This document shows positions 16,411-24,700 of a stretch of 55,939 bases of DNA, piece by piece (positions within the stretch are counted from its first letter, which is position 1; each line of letters begins with the position of its first letter). The notes below the pieces were generated by a model that worked only from the letters and a program-made list of their open reading frames with translations, was not told the origin of the DNA and made no database searches. The position numbers were made by a program, and so were the translations under genes. This stretch comes from Pseudonocardia sp. KRD291 (GTDB lineage: Bacteria; Actinomycetota; Actinomycetes; Mycobacteriales; Pseudonocardiaceae): contig NZ_JADQDD010000006.1 in the NCBI RefSeq assembly GCF_019263595.1, positions 1 through 55,939 on the forward strand, in the 5' to 3' direction.

Positions 16411-17184
16411 ATGCCCGTCGTCCGCTACGAGCCCGACGCCGAACGCCACATCGCCGTCATCACGATCGACCGGCCGGAAGCCCGCAACGCGGTCAACCAG
16501 GAGGTCGCCGAGAGGATCGAGGAGGCCATCGACGACGTCGAGGCCCGCGACGAGCTCTGGGTGACGATCCTGACCGGGACGCCGCCGGTGTTCTGCTCCG
16601 GAGCCGACCTCAAAGAGGTCGCCCGGGGCAACGTGAAGTCCCTGTGGACCGAGAAGGGCGGGTTCGCCGGTCTGGTCCGACGGGAACGGACCAAGCCGCT
16701 GATCGCCGCGGTGGACGGTCCTGCGCTCGCCGGGGGGACCGAGATCCTGCTGGCCTGCGACCTGGTCGTCGCGTCCGAGACCGCGACGTTCGGCATTCCG
16801 GAGGTACGCCGGTCGCTGGTCGCCGCCGGTGGTGGGTTGTTCCGGCTGGGTCGGCGGATCCCGTTCGCGATCGCGATGGAATGGGCGTTGACCGGCGACT
16901 CCTACCCGGCGACGCGGGCGGCCGAGCTCGGGCTGGTCAACGAGGTGACGGCGGAGGGCAAGGCTCTGGAGGGCGCGACGGCACTCGCCGAGCGGATCAC
17001 CGTGAACGCTCCGGTCGCGGTCCAGCTGTCGCGGTCGGTGATGCTCGAGGGCACCTGGGCCGACGAGAGCGAGGGGTGGGCCAGATCGCGCGAGGCCGGT
17101 CGAGTCGTCTCGCGGACGAACGACTTCACCGAGGGGCTCACGGCGTTCGCGGAGAAGCGTCCGCCGAGGTGGACGGGTTCCTGA
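16411..17184 (+). CDS. Enoyl-CoA hydratase/isomerase (crotonase family)
   Basis: A 257-residue crotonase. Both glutamates of a true hydratase active site are at their usual places, Glu111 (GGTEILLACD) and Glu131 (GIPEVRRSL), and the oxyanion-hole region FCSGADLKE is present. It should hydrate an enoyl-CoA or act in related thioester chemistry. GAGGAGGT ribosome-binding site four bases before the ATG. It is a single-gene unit between the divergent regulator copy 1 and the convergent SDR at 17224. The nearest relative in the window is the crotonase at 24701, with similar GGG-rich loops. Confidence 0.9.
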   Translation: MPVVRYEPDAERHIAVITIDRPEARNAVNQEVAERIEEAIDDVEARDELWVTILTGTPPVFCSGADLKEVARGNVKSLWTEKGGFAGLVRRERTKPLIAAVDGPALAGGTEILLACDLVVASETATFGIPEVRRSLVAAGGGLFRLGRRIPFAIAMEWALTGDSYPATRAAELGLVNEVTAEGKALEGATALAERITVNAPVAVQLSRSVMLEGTWADESEGWARSREAGRVVSRTNDFTEGLTAFAEKRPPRWTGS

Positions 17185-17223
17185 GAGGTCGCTCCCGGCC
17201 CGTCGGGGCCCCGTCCACTCGGG

Positions 17224-17991
17224 TTAGTGCGCGGTCCAGCCGCCGTCGACGACCAGGGTCTGTCCGGTCACGTAGGCGCTGGCGTCGCCGGCCAGGTACA
17301 GCAGGGCCCCGTCGAAGTCCTGGACCTGCCCGTGTCGCGGGATCAAGGTGTTGCCCAGGATCCAGGACTGCACCTTCTCGTGGTGGATGACCTCGCTGGT
17401 CATCTCGCTCTCGAAGAACCCCGGCACCAGGCAGTTGATCCGGATCCCGTGCCGGGCCCACTGCGCGGCCCACTCGCGGCTGATCGACTCCAGACCGCCC
17501 TTGGACGCCGCGTAGGTGGCCTGCGGGAAGCGGGCGATCCCGGCCCGGGCGACGATCGAGGTCACGTTGACGACCACCCCCGCGCCGCGCGCCTTCCAGG
17601 CCGGGAACAGCTCCTGGGTCATGCGGATGGGGGAGACGAGATTGACGTTCAGCGTCATCGTGATCTGCTCGGGTGTCTCGTCCTCGGCCCGGACGCCGCC
17701 CGCGATGTAGGCGGCGTTGTTGACCAGGACGTCGATCTCGCCGAGTTCGGACACCGCGCGCGCCACGACGTCGGCGGTGTTCCCCGGCTCGGCCAGATCG
17801 GCCGGCACGGGCACGCAGCCCGGAGCCTCCCTGCACAGCTCCTCCAGGAGGTCCTTCCGCCGCCCGACGACGGCCACCCGGGCGCCCGCGGCGGCCAGTG
17901 TCAGTGCGAACCTGCGCCCCAGGCCGGCGGTCGCACCGGTCAGCAGAACCGATCGGCCTTCGAGGGAGAACAGGTCGGCGGGACGCGACAT
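17224..17991 (-). CDS. SDR family oxidoreductase
   Basis: Classical SDR, 255 aa. GATAGLGRR supplies the cofactor loop near residue 20, VLVNNAAY the NNAG-type motif, YAASK the catalytic Tyr and Lys, and GQTLVVDGGW the family C-terminus. It likely reduces or oxidises a 3-hydroxy or ring-hydroxy intermediate. The ATG follows TAGGAGT. It is divergent from the crotonase at 18061 over a 69-base region holding operator-like site E, so both are expected to respond to the same regulator. It is not of the mycofactocin subtype (no GRGQGRSHA). Confidence 0.9.
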   Translation of the reverse strand: MSRPADLFSLEGRSVLLTGATAGLGRRFALTLAAAGARVAVVGRRKDLLEELCREAPGCVPVPADLAEPGNTADVVARAVSELGEIDVLVNNAAYIAGGVRAEDETPEQITMTLNVNLVSPIRMTQELFPAWKARGAGVVVNVTSIVARAGIARFPQATYAASKGGLESISREWAAQWARHGIRINCLVPGFFESEMTSEVIHHEKVQSWILGNTLIPRHGQVQDFDGALLYLAGDASAYVTGQTLVVDGGWTAH

Positions 17992-18023
17992 CAGCGGTAC
18001 TCCTAGGTCGTGGACGTCTTATA

Positions 18024-18037
18024 CTAGTAAAGATAAC
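18024..18037 (+). promoter_or_regulatory. GntR-type operator candidate, site E
   Basis: CTAGTAAAGATAAC in the 69-base divergent gap between the SDR (17991, minus) and the crotonase (18061, plus). Two changes from TTGTAAAGATTAC. With so little space, one bound regulator would block both promoters. Confidence 0.5.
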
Positions 18038-18060
18038 AACTCTAAGCTAGGGTTCGGGTC

Positions 18061-18885
18061 GTGAGCACCGACGCCACGTCCACGACCGGCTACGCGACGA
18101 TCCTCGTCGATCGGGCACCCGAGGGGGTCCTCGTCGTCACGCTGAACCGCCCGGACGTCCTCAACTCGTTCAACGAGGCCATGCGCGCGGACTTCGCGAG
18201 GCTCTGGGCCGCGGTCCGGACCGACCGGTCGGTCCGTTCGGTCGTCCTGCAGGCCGCCGGTGAGCGGGCCTTCTCCACCGGCCTCGACGTCACCGAGCGG
18301 ATGTCCGACCAGGAGAGCCCCTGGCTCGACCGCGCGGCCCCGTTCGCCGAGCGCGAGGATCCCGGGCACGAGCTGAGTCCGAAGCGCAACGCGGTGTGGA
18401 AGCCGGTCGTCGCCGCGGTGCACGGCATGTGCGCCGGCGGGGCATTCTACTGGATCGCGGACTGCGACATCGTCATCTGCGAGCCGGGGGCGACGTTCTT
18501 CGATCCGCACGTCTCCTACGGCATGGTCGCGGCGCTGGAGCCGGTCGCGCTGTCCTACCGCATGAACTTCTCCGACGTCGCCCGGATGGCCCTTCTCGGG
18601 TTGTCGGAACGGATGTCCGCCGAGCGCGCGCTGGCCACCGGGCTGGTGACGGAGGTCGTGGCCCGGGAAGAGCTGCGCGCCCGTGCGCTGCAGCTCGCGA
18701 CGGCGATGGCCAGGTCTCCCGCCGCCGCGATCGAGGGCACGGTGAAGGCGCTGTGGCAGTCGCGCGACCTGGGGCGGACGCAGGCACTGGCCACGGCCCT
18801 GATGTACACGCAGGTGGGTAACCCGATCGCCGCCGACGGGCTCGACCGGAGCGCGGCCAGGCCGAAGGAGTGGTGGACCCGATGA
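18061..18885 (+). CDS. Crotonase-fold protein lacking both hydratase glutamates
   Basis: A 274-residue crotonase-superfamily member. The N-terminal VTLNRPDVLNSFN and the oxyanion loop (AFSTGLDVTE) are conserved, so CoA-thioester binding is expected. The two catalytic glutamates of enoyl-CoA hydratase are replaced by Tyr130 (GAFYWIADCD) and His150 (FFDPHVSYG). It may therefore be an isomerase, hydrolase or C-C lyase rather than a hydratase. The GTG start has only a weak AGGG upstream; being so close to site E it may be translated from a very short leader. Its stop overlaps the ATG of the next gene (ATGA). Confidence 0.85.
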   Translation: MSTDATSTTGYATILVDRAPEGVLVVTLNRPDVLNSFNEAMRADFARLWAAVRTDRSVRSVVLQAAGERAFSTGLDVTERMSDQESPWLDRAAPFAEREDPGHELSPKRNAVWKPVVAAVHGMCAGGAFYWIADCDIVICEPGATFFDPHVSYGMVAALEPVALSYRMNFSDVARMALLGLSERMSAERALATGLVTEVVAREELRARALQLATAMARSPAAAIEGTVKALWQSRDLGRTQALATALMYTQVGNPIAADGLDRSAARPKEWWTR

Positions 18886-19865
18886 GCACGGCTCCGCACC
18901 GGGGGAGCCTCGACGGCTCCGACGAGGACTCGCTGCTGCGCAGTACCGCCGGTGCCATCGCCGAGCGATGCCGGTCCGGGTCGTCCGAGGCCGGCGACCA
19001 TCTCCGGTGTCGCGCGGCACTGGCCGATGCCGGCCTCCTCGAGCTGCGTTCGCGGGACGAGGACGGCGCCCCGCTCGCGACGGCGACGCAGGCCGGGATC
19101 GTCGTCGAGGAGCTCGCCCGCTCGACGTGTGGTGCGGGCCTGGCCGGTACGACGATCGCGGCCGAGCTCCTTGCCGCCACCGGAGCGCCGGACACCGGGG
19201 ACGCCGCCACCGTCGCGTTGCGCGCCGACCTGGAGTCGTGGGCCGAGCCGGGAGACGCGGTCGTGTGGGACGCAGCGGGGGCGGCTCGAGCCCTCGCGGT
19301 GGTCGACGGTTCCGTGGTGGCCTACGCGACGGGATCCGAGATCGCGCAGGCGGACATCTCGCGGACCCTGCTCGCCACCGGTTCGTCGCGGACCCTGACC
19401 GCGGTCGAGGCGGCCACGGCGTCGCGTGTCATCACCTTCGCCCACCTGGTCCTCACGGCCGACCTGCTCGGCACGGCCTCCGGTATCCTCGACGACGCCG
19501 TCGCCTACGCCGGCACCCGCGTCCAGTTCGGCAAGCCGATCGGCACCTTCCAGGCGGTCCAGCACCTCTGTGCCCGGGCCTTCGTGCAGGTGGAGGCCAT
19601 GCGCAGCTCGCTGGTGTACGCGAGCTGGCTGTTCGACGCCGACCACGACCGCCGCGAGGCCGAGGAGGCCGCGCTCGTCGCGAAGGCCTACGCCTCGGAG
19701 GTCGCGGTCGAGGTGATCGAAGCGGCGGTCCAGGTCTTCGGCGGGATTGCGATCACCTGGGAGTTCCCCGCACATCTGCACCTGCGGCGGGCACTGCTGA
19801 CCGCCCGTGTACTCGGTGGCCCGGCGGTCCTGCAGCGGCGGGTCCTGTCCCGATCGGAAGGGTGA
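18882..19865 (+). CDS. Acyl-CoA dehydrogenase, beta-type subunit (second pair)
   Basis: A 327-residue acyl-CoA dehydrogenase subunit with a degenerate N-terminal half and an intact C-terminal FAD-interface segment, RVQFGKPIGTFQAVQH. The C-terminal IEAAVQVFGGIAITWE corresponds to the usual Q-x-x-GG cofactor contact. It pairs with the next gene in the same complementary way as 12875 pairs with 11713, in reversed gene order. The ATG at 18882 is chosen because it overlaps the crotonase stop (ATGA) with AAGGAG eleven bases upstream; an in-frame GTG at 18870 would overlap that site. A heterotetrameric enzyme acting on a bulky acyl-CoA is inferred. Confidence 0.85.
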   Translation: MSTAPHRGSLDGSDEDSLLRSTAGAIAERCRSGSSEAGDHLRCRAALADAGLLELRSRDEDGAPLATATQAGIVVEELARSTCGAGLAGTTIAAELLAATGAPDTGDAATVALRADLESWAEPGDAVVWDAAGAARALAVVDGSVVAYATGSEIAQADISRTLLATGSSRTLTAVEAATASRVITFAHLVLTADLLGTASGILDDAVAYAGTRVQFGKPIGTFQAVQHLCARAFVQVEAMRSSLVYASWLFDADHDRREAEEAALVAKAYASEVAVEVIEAAVQVFGGIAITWEFPAHLHLRRALLTARVLGGPAVLQRRVLSRSEG

Positions 19866-19871
19866 GAGTCC

Positions 19872-20984
19872 ATGGACTTCGGTGACACCGAGGACGTCGC
19901 CCGGTTCCGGCGCCGGCTGCGGGACTGGCTGGCCGACAACGTGATCGTCCCCGAGCCCGGCGAGCCGGAGCCGATGTTCCTGAAGCGCTGGCACCAGGTT
20001 CTCTACCGCGGCGGCTGGGTCGGCCTGGCCTGGCCGAAGGAGTACGGGGGTCAGGAGCTCGGCAACGTCTACGACGTCGTGCTGAACGAGGAGGTCGGCG
20101 CCGCCGACGCGCCGGACGCTCCACGGATCGGGTACCTCGGCCGCGCTCTGCTGCAGTGGGGGACCGACGAGCAGAAGGACCGCTACCTGCCCGGGCTGCT
20201 CAACGGCGACGACTTCTGGTGCCAGGGGTTCAGCGAGCCCGAGGCGGGCTCGGACCTGGCCAACATCGCCACCCGGGCCACGCCCGGCGAGGGCGGGTAC
20301 CGGATCACCGGGCAGAAGGTGTGGAGCACCTACGCCGACTACGCCGACCATTGCCTGCTGCTGGCCCGCACCGGTCCGGCCGACGGGCGGCACAAGGGCA
20401 TCTCCGCCTTCGTCGTCGCGATGGACGCACCGGGTGTCCGGATCCGGCCGATCGTCGCGATCACCGGCGAGTCCGAGTTCAGCGAGATCTTCCTCGACGA
20501 GGTCGCGGTCCCCGAGGCCGCCCGGATCGGCGTGGAGGGCGACGGCTGGCCGATCGCGATGATGACCGTCGCCTACGAGCGCGGCGCGGCGGACGTCGGG
20601 TACCTGTCGAAGTTCGGCGCGGCTCTGCAGGAGCTGCGCGCGCAGTCCGACCTGGACGACCCGGCGGTGTGTACCGAGCTCGGACGTCTCGAGGTGCACT
20701 ACCGCGTGCTGGGTCAGCACGTGCGGCGCAGACTGCAGGAACGGGAGAGCTCGGATGCCCTGCCCGGCCCCGAGATGTCGGTGGACAAGATCCTGATGAC
20801 CAGCGTCGACCAGGCGCTCCACGGCGCGGCGTTGCGGCTGGCCGGCCCGGCCGCGCTGTCGGGTCAGGTGAACCCGGAGTGGCTGCGCCGCTACCTCTAC
20901 GGCCGCGCCGCGTCGATCTACGGCGGCAGCGAGCAGGTCCAGCTCAACATCATCGCGCAGCGGCTGCTCGGCCTGCCCCGATGA
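19872..20984 (+). CDS. Acyl-CoA dehydrogenase, alpha-type subunit (second pair)
   Basis: A 370-residue acyl-CoA dehydrogenase subunit. WPKEYGG, QGFSEPEAGSDLAN and KVWSTYADYAD are the conserved middle-domain landmarks, and YGGSEQVQLNIIAQRLLGLPR is a typical family C-terminus. It lacks the arginine-QFG segment, which is supplied by the preceding gene. Close resemblance in plan to the 11713 product suggests that the two pairs act on successive intermediates. It begins six bases after its partner ends, with a GGAAGGGTGAGAG region as ribosome-binding site, and is the last gene of the 18061-20984 operon. Confidence 0.88.
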   Translation: MDFGDTEDVARFRRRLRDWLADNVIVPEPGEPEPMFLKRWHQVLYRGGWVGLAWPKEYGGQELGNVYDVVLNEEVGAADAPDAPRIGYLGRALLQWGTDEQKDRYLPGLLNGDDFWCQGFSEPEAGSDLANIATRATPGEGGYRITGQKVWSTYADYADHCLLLARTGPADGRHKGISAFVVAMDAPGVRIRPIVAITGESEFSEIFLDEVAVPEAARIGVEGDGWPIAMMTVAYERGAADVGYLSKFGAALQELRAQSDLDDPAVCTELGRLEVHYRVLGQHVRRRLQERESSDALPGPEMSVDKILMTSVDQALHGAALRLAGPAALSGQVNPEWLRRYLYGRAASIYGGSEQVQLNIIAQRLLGLPR

Positions 20985-20989
20985 CGTCG

Positions 20990-21016
20990 GCCGCCGGGGT
21001 CGGTCACCCCGGCGGC
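20990..21016. terminator. Strong hairpin between convergent genes
   Basis: A perfect 11-bp inverted repeat (GCCGCCGGGGT / ACCCCGGCGGC) with a 5-base loop, between the acyl-CoA dehydrogenase stop at 20984 and the regulator stop at 21030. No T-run, as is common in GC-rich actinobacteria; a bidirectional terminator is likely. Confidence 0.6.
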
Positions 21017-21029
21017 GGTGCGTCGCCGG

Positions 21030-21908
21030 TCAGATCGCCTGGTCGCGGCCGAGGCGCCGGAGCTCGAGGTCGGCGATCGGGTTGTCCCGGTTGAACTGCC
21101 GGGCGATGTCGTCGCGGAGCCCGCGGACGGCTCGTGAGGACGACGCGTCGACGATCCGGCGGCCGAACTCACGCAGGACCAGCTTCTGGGTCGCCGCGAT
21201 GTGCGAGCGCGCTCCGCGCTCGGCCGCGGCCTCGTCGCCGGACATGATGCGCTCGGCGATCCGCCGGTGCGCGTCCAGCACGGTCCGCTGCTCGTCGGCC
21301 GCCGGGTACCGGCCACCTGCGCTGACCTCGTGCGCCCACGTCTCCTCCTGGGCCGACCAGAGCGCGACCATGCTGCGGACCAGCAGGCGGGTCGTGATGC
21401 TGGGGGTCTGGGCCACGAGGAGATCGTGGAACTGGCGCGACCGGTGGGTGAACTCGGGGCCGTCACCGATGGCCGCCTCGGTCAGCTCGAGGTTCGCCTC
21501 GACCAGCGGACCGAGGGCGTCGACGCGACCGGGGTCGGCCGCGCACGCCGCCGCACAGGCCGGCTCCCACTGCAACAGGGCCTCGGCGAGATCGCTCAAC
21601 GCCACGTGCTCGGCCTGCAGGGCCATACCGATGGCCTGTGACACGGACGCGCCGTTCGGCTTGTGGACGACCGAGCCGCCCACCTTGCCCCGTCGCACCG
21701 TGATCAGCCCCTCCCCCTCGAGGATGCGGAGGGCCTCGCGCAGGGGTGGCGCGCTCACACCGAACCGGGCCACCAGGTCTTCCTGCTTGGGAAGCATTCC
21801 GGACGGGAAGGCGTCGTTGAGGATCTCCTCCCGCAGCTCGGCGGCGATGATCTCCGCCAGTCGCGGCTGGACCCGGGCCGTTCGCGGATGGTCGCTGTTG
21901 CCGAGCAC
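21030..21908 (-). CDS. GntR/FadR-family transcriptional regulator, copy 2
   Basis: A 292-residue winged-helix/FCD regulator, paralogue of the protein at 15382-16263. The helix-turn-helix block LVARFGVSAPPLREALRILE is essentially identical, so both should recognise the same DNA. The FCD half is also alike (GDGPEFTHRSRQFHDL, SAQEETWAHE, IVDASSSRAVRGLR), although the start of the FCD domain differs. The GTG start at 21908 is chosen because AGGGGGA precedes it and the length then matches copy 1; an ATG at 21959 would add 17 residues with no clear ribosome-binding site. Operator-like site F lies 72 bases upstream, and the MHS transporter is divergent from it. Confidence 0.87.
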   Translation of the reverse strand: MLGNSDHPRTARVQPRLAEIIAAELREEILNDAFPSGMLPKQEDLVARFGVSAPPLREALRILEGEGLITVRRGKVGGSVVHKPNGASVSQAIGMALQAEHVALSDLAEALLQWEPACAAACAADPGRVDALGPLVEANLELTEAAIGDGPEFTHRSRQFHDLLVAQTPSITTRLLVRSMVALWSAQEETWAHEVSAGGRYPAADEQRTVLDAHRRIAERIMSGDEAAAERGARSHIAATQKLVLREFGRRIVDASSSRAVRGLRDDIARQFNRDNPIADLELRRLGRDQAI

Positions 21909-21979
21909 GGCCGTCCCCCTGCGTCTCGCGGTCGGCCGACGACGCTCAGACGCGAGCATCCCCGACTCTGGATCCTGGC

Positions 21980-21992
21980 TAAGCTTACACAG
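21980..21992 (-). promoter_or_regulatory. GntR-type operator candidate, site F
   Basis: On the minus strand CTGTGTAAGCTTA, the weakest match to the shared element (one base shorter in the core). It lies 72 bases upstream of regulator copy 2, in the divergent region shared with the transporter at 22197. Confidence 0.3.
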
Positions 21993-22069
21993 ATAAAGCG
22001 GCCAAAATCGCGACTGTCGATCCGGCGCGCCCGGCGTTCAACTGCCGCGCACGGTCTAGACTTCGTTAA

Positions 22070-22083
22070 CTTATAAAGCTTAA
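22070..22083 (+). promoter_or_regulatory. GntR-type operator candidate, site G
   Basis: CTTATAAAGCTTAA, within a longer AT-rich stretch (22065-22088) that is itself nearly palindromic (TTAA...TTATAA...TTAA). Upstream of the transporter gene and in the same divergent region as site F. Confidence 0.45.
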
Positions 22084-22196
22084 ATAGCTTCAGAGGGCAG
22101 ACGCCCTCCATGGGCGACGATGCCCCGTCGGCGACTCGACCCCGTGCCGCACGCGGGCCGGCGGACCTCGGTCCGTCGGCCGGGAGTGGATCAGCG

Positions 22197-23537
22197 ATGA
22201 CCTCTGCACGACCTGCAGCGACCGCGGCCGCAGCGCCGGGAGCACCGAGACGAGCCGGTACCGCCGCGTTCGCCGGTTCGGTCCTGGAGTACTACGACTT
22301 CAGCCTGTACGCCTCGGCCGCCGCCACGGTGTTCCCTACGGTCTTCTTCCCGGGTTCCTCGCCGTTCCTGGCCACCGTGCAGTCCGTGGCCACCTTCGCC
22401 GTGGCCTTCCTCGTCCGGCCGCTGGGCGGCGCGATCCTGGGAAGCATCGGCGACCGGATCGGCCGTCAACGTGTCCTGGTGTTCACGCTGGTCATCATGG
22501 GTGTGGCGACCATCGGTATCGGGCTGGTGCCGTCATACTCCGCGATCGGCTGGCTCGCCCCGGCGCTGCTGGTCCTGTTGCGCCTGCTCCAGGGGATCGG
22601 TGCCAGCGGCGAGTTCGGGGGTGCCACCCTCGTGGCCGTGGAGTTCGCCCCCGAGGGGCGGCGCGGGTTGCTCGGCTCGCTCCCGGCGGCCGGGGCGTCC
22701 TTCGGGGGCATGCTGGGAACGCTGGCGTTGCTCGCGGCGTCCTCGGTGCTGCCCGCGGAACAGTTCTTCGACTGGGGCTGGCGGATCCCGTTCCTGCTCA
22801 GCGCCGTGCTGGTCGGCTACGGGCTCTGGCTGCGGATCGGGCTCCCGGAGACGCCCAGCTTCCGTCGGATCGACCGAGACGGCGGCACCGCACGAACTCC
22901 GCTACGCGACATCCTTCGACGTCAGCCCGGTTCGGTGCTGGCGATCGTCGCGATCGTCACGGCCCAGACCGGGTTCGGCTACTTCTATCTCGTGTTCGTC
23001 GTGTCCTACGCGGGGAACCAGATCGGGCTGTCCCGCACCGACACGTTCGTCGGGCTCCTCGTCGCCCAGATCTCGTGCGGTCTGCTGATCCCCGTCTTCG
23101 GATGGCTCTCCGACCGCATCGGCCGCAAGACCGTGATCACGATGGGTCTGGTCGCCTCCGGCGCCTTGGCATTCCCGTTCTTCGGCCTGGTCCAGCCCGG
23201 CTGGCCGCTGGGCCTGTGGATCGCGATGTTCCTGGGCAACGGAGTGGCGGCCTCGGCGATCGTGGCGCCGGCCGGGCCCCTGGTGGCCGAGCTCTTCGCG
23301 ACCCGCTACCGGTACAGCGGGATGGGCCTTGCCCGCGAGCTGGGCAACATGGTCGGCGCGGCAGGCGTGCCGCTGCTCGCCGTCCAGCTCGCGTACGCGG
23401 GTGACGGAACGACCGCGTTGAGCGTGATGCTGACGTGCCTCGCCCTGCTGGGCCTGGTGGGCGTCCTCGTCGCCACCCGCCTGAACGGACCGTCCCCCGA
23501 CGCCGAGGAGGCCGAGGACCGGGCGCCGGTCGCGTAG
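22197..23537 (+). CDS. MHS-family MFS metabolite:proton symporter
   Basis: Inner-membrane transporter, 446 aa, about twelve hydrophobic segments. The first segment begins with the MHS-type motif GSVLEYYDFSLYASAAA, and the loop GDRIGRQRV between segments 2 and 3 and WLSDRIGRKT in the second half are the MFS signatures. Relatives carry shikimate, oxoglutarate, proline-betaine and aromatic acids with protons. It presumably imports the substrate of the 1-27 kb pathway. The ATG at 22197 is favoured (GGGAG ten bases upstream, and the family starts close to the first helix); an in-frame ATG at 22110 would add 29 residues of low-complexity sequence. Divergent from regulator copy 2. Confidence 0.88.
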   Translation: MTSARPAATAAAAPGAPRRAGTAAFAGSVLEYYDFSLYASAAATVFPTVFFPGSSPFLATVQSVATFAVAFLVRPLGGAILGSIGDRIGRQRVLVFTLVIMGVATIGIGLVPSYSAIGWLAPALLVLLRLLQGIGASGEFGGATLVAVEFAPEGRRGLLGSLPAAGASFGGMLGTLALLAASSVLPAEQFFDWGWRIPFLLSAVLVGYGLWLRIGLPETPSFRRIDRDGGTARTPLRDILRRQPGSVLAIVAIVTAQTGFGYFYLVFVVSYAGNQIGLSRTDTFVGLLVAQISCGLLIPVFGWLSDRIGRKTVITMGLVASGALAFPFFGLVQPGWPLGLWIAMFLGNGVAASAIVAPAGPLVAELFATRYRYSGMGLARELGNMVGAAGVPLLAVQLAYAGDGTTALSVMLTCLALLGLVGVLVATRLNGPSPDAEEAEDRAPVA

Positions 23538-23550
23538 CGGAGTGGCCCGA

Positions 23551-24615
23551 TCAGGACGGCCGGGGTGACGCGGCGTCGACGAGCCCCCATGCCAGAGCCT
23601 GCTCGAGCGGGACGGCGGCACCGTCGAGCGCCATGTAGAAGGTTCGCCAGCGGCCGATCCGGCGGGGGATGGCGACGGTCCCGCCGGCGCCGGGGATCAA
23701 CCCCATGCCGATCTCGGGCAGCCGGAACGTCGAGTCGGGCGCGGCCAGGACGCGCCCCGCGAACGCCGGCAACTCGATCCCGGCCCCGACGCAGGCCCCG
23801 TGCAGGTGCACCACGGTCCGGTCGGCGAGCGAGTGCAGCAGCCCTGCCGGCCCGCCACGGGTACGCACGAGGTGCGCGGTGGCGAGGTCCGCCGCGGTGC
23901 CGAACTCGTCGAGGTCGCCGCCCGAGCAGAAGGCCGGGCCGGCGCCCCGGAGCACCACCGAGGTCACGGAGGGGTCGAGCACGGCCAGCCGGAGTGCCTC
24001 GACCACGGCGTCACGGATCTGCCGTCCGAAGGCGTTGCGCCGTTCCGGTCGGTTCAGGGTGATGGTCAGGCGGTCCCCGTCGCGGACGAGACGTACCGGC
24101 TCGGGAACGTCGGCCGGTGCCGGGCGGGACCCGGTCGCGCGTCGCTCGACGAGCCACCGGCCGAACTCCGCACCGCCGAGCAGCGTCGAGTAGGCCAGCG
24201 ACTCCGCGTCCAGGGCGTCGGCGACCGGGGTCCCCGAGGTCCGGCGCAGCAACCCGCCGAGCACCAGCGAGGCGACGGGTGCGACGTCGGCCCGTCGCCG
24301 CAGCGTCTCCGCCGCGGCCGGCGCATCGGTCACGGCCACCGAGGTGCGGTCGTCCGCCCGATGCGTCCGAGCCGGGACCAGGACCACGTCCAGCGCCGGG
24401 GCCAGTGGGTGGCCGGGTGCCCGGGCCGTTCCGACCAGAAGGCGGTCGGACCGCTGCGCGGCTGCGGAGGCGGCGCGCACCGTCACCGGCCCGGCCGGTG
24501 TCTCGAGATCCACGACCAGGACGGGGTCGGTCACCCGGGCGCGGTCGTCCAGGAGGGGGAGGTCGGCGGCCCCGTCGGCCAGGTCGGCCGCGGTGATCGG
24601 CTCAGCGGGGGGCAT
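23551..24615 (-). CDS. Enoyl-CoA hydratase/isomerase with long N-terminal extension
   Basis: A 354-residue protein. Residues about 175-354 form a crotonase domain with LTITLNRPERRNAFG, FCSGGDLDEF and both catalytic glutamates, Glu281 (GIELPAFAG) and Glu301 (RLPEIGMG). The first ~170 residues are Ala/Arg-rich, have no recognised motif and make the protein a third longer than usual. The ATG at 24615 follows AGGAG; a GTG at 24630 is the alternative. It converges with the transporter (13-base gap) and lies 85 bases downstream of another crotonase on the same strand, probably co-transcribed. The extension might be a second, degenerate crotonase-like or binding domain. Confidence 0.82.
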   Translation of the reverse strand: MPPAEPITAADLADGAADLPLLDDRARVTDPVLVVDLETPAGPVTVRAASAAAQRSDRLLVGTARAPGHPLAPALDVVLVPARTHRADDRTSVAVTDAPAAAETLRRRADVAPVASLVLGGLLRRTSGTPVADALDAESLAYSTLLGGAEFGRWLVERRATGSRPAPADVPEPVRLVRDGDRLTITLNRPERRNAFGRQIRDAVVEALRLAVLDPSVTSVVLRGAGPAFCSGGDLDEFGTAADLATAHLVRTRGGPAGLLHSLADRTVVHLHGACVGAGIELPAFAGRVLAAPDSTFRLPEIGMGLIPGAGGTVAIPRRIGRWRTFYMALDGAAVPLEQALAWGLVDAASPRPS

Positions 24616-24700
24616 CGCGCTCCTGGTCACGGGTGCCGGCGGTGCTCGCAGCCTATCGTGGCGCCCTGCCGAGCGATCTGTCGAGCGACCGCTGCCGAGG

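Noticed and set aside
17192-17210. Possible hairpin between the crotonase and SDR ends
   Set aside because: Only a 5-bp GGCCC/GGGCC stem; too weak in this GC-rich sequence to call a terminator.
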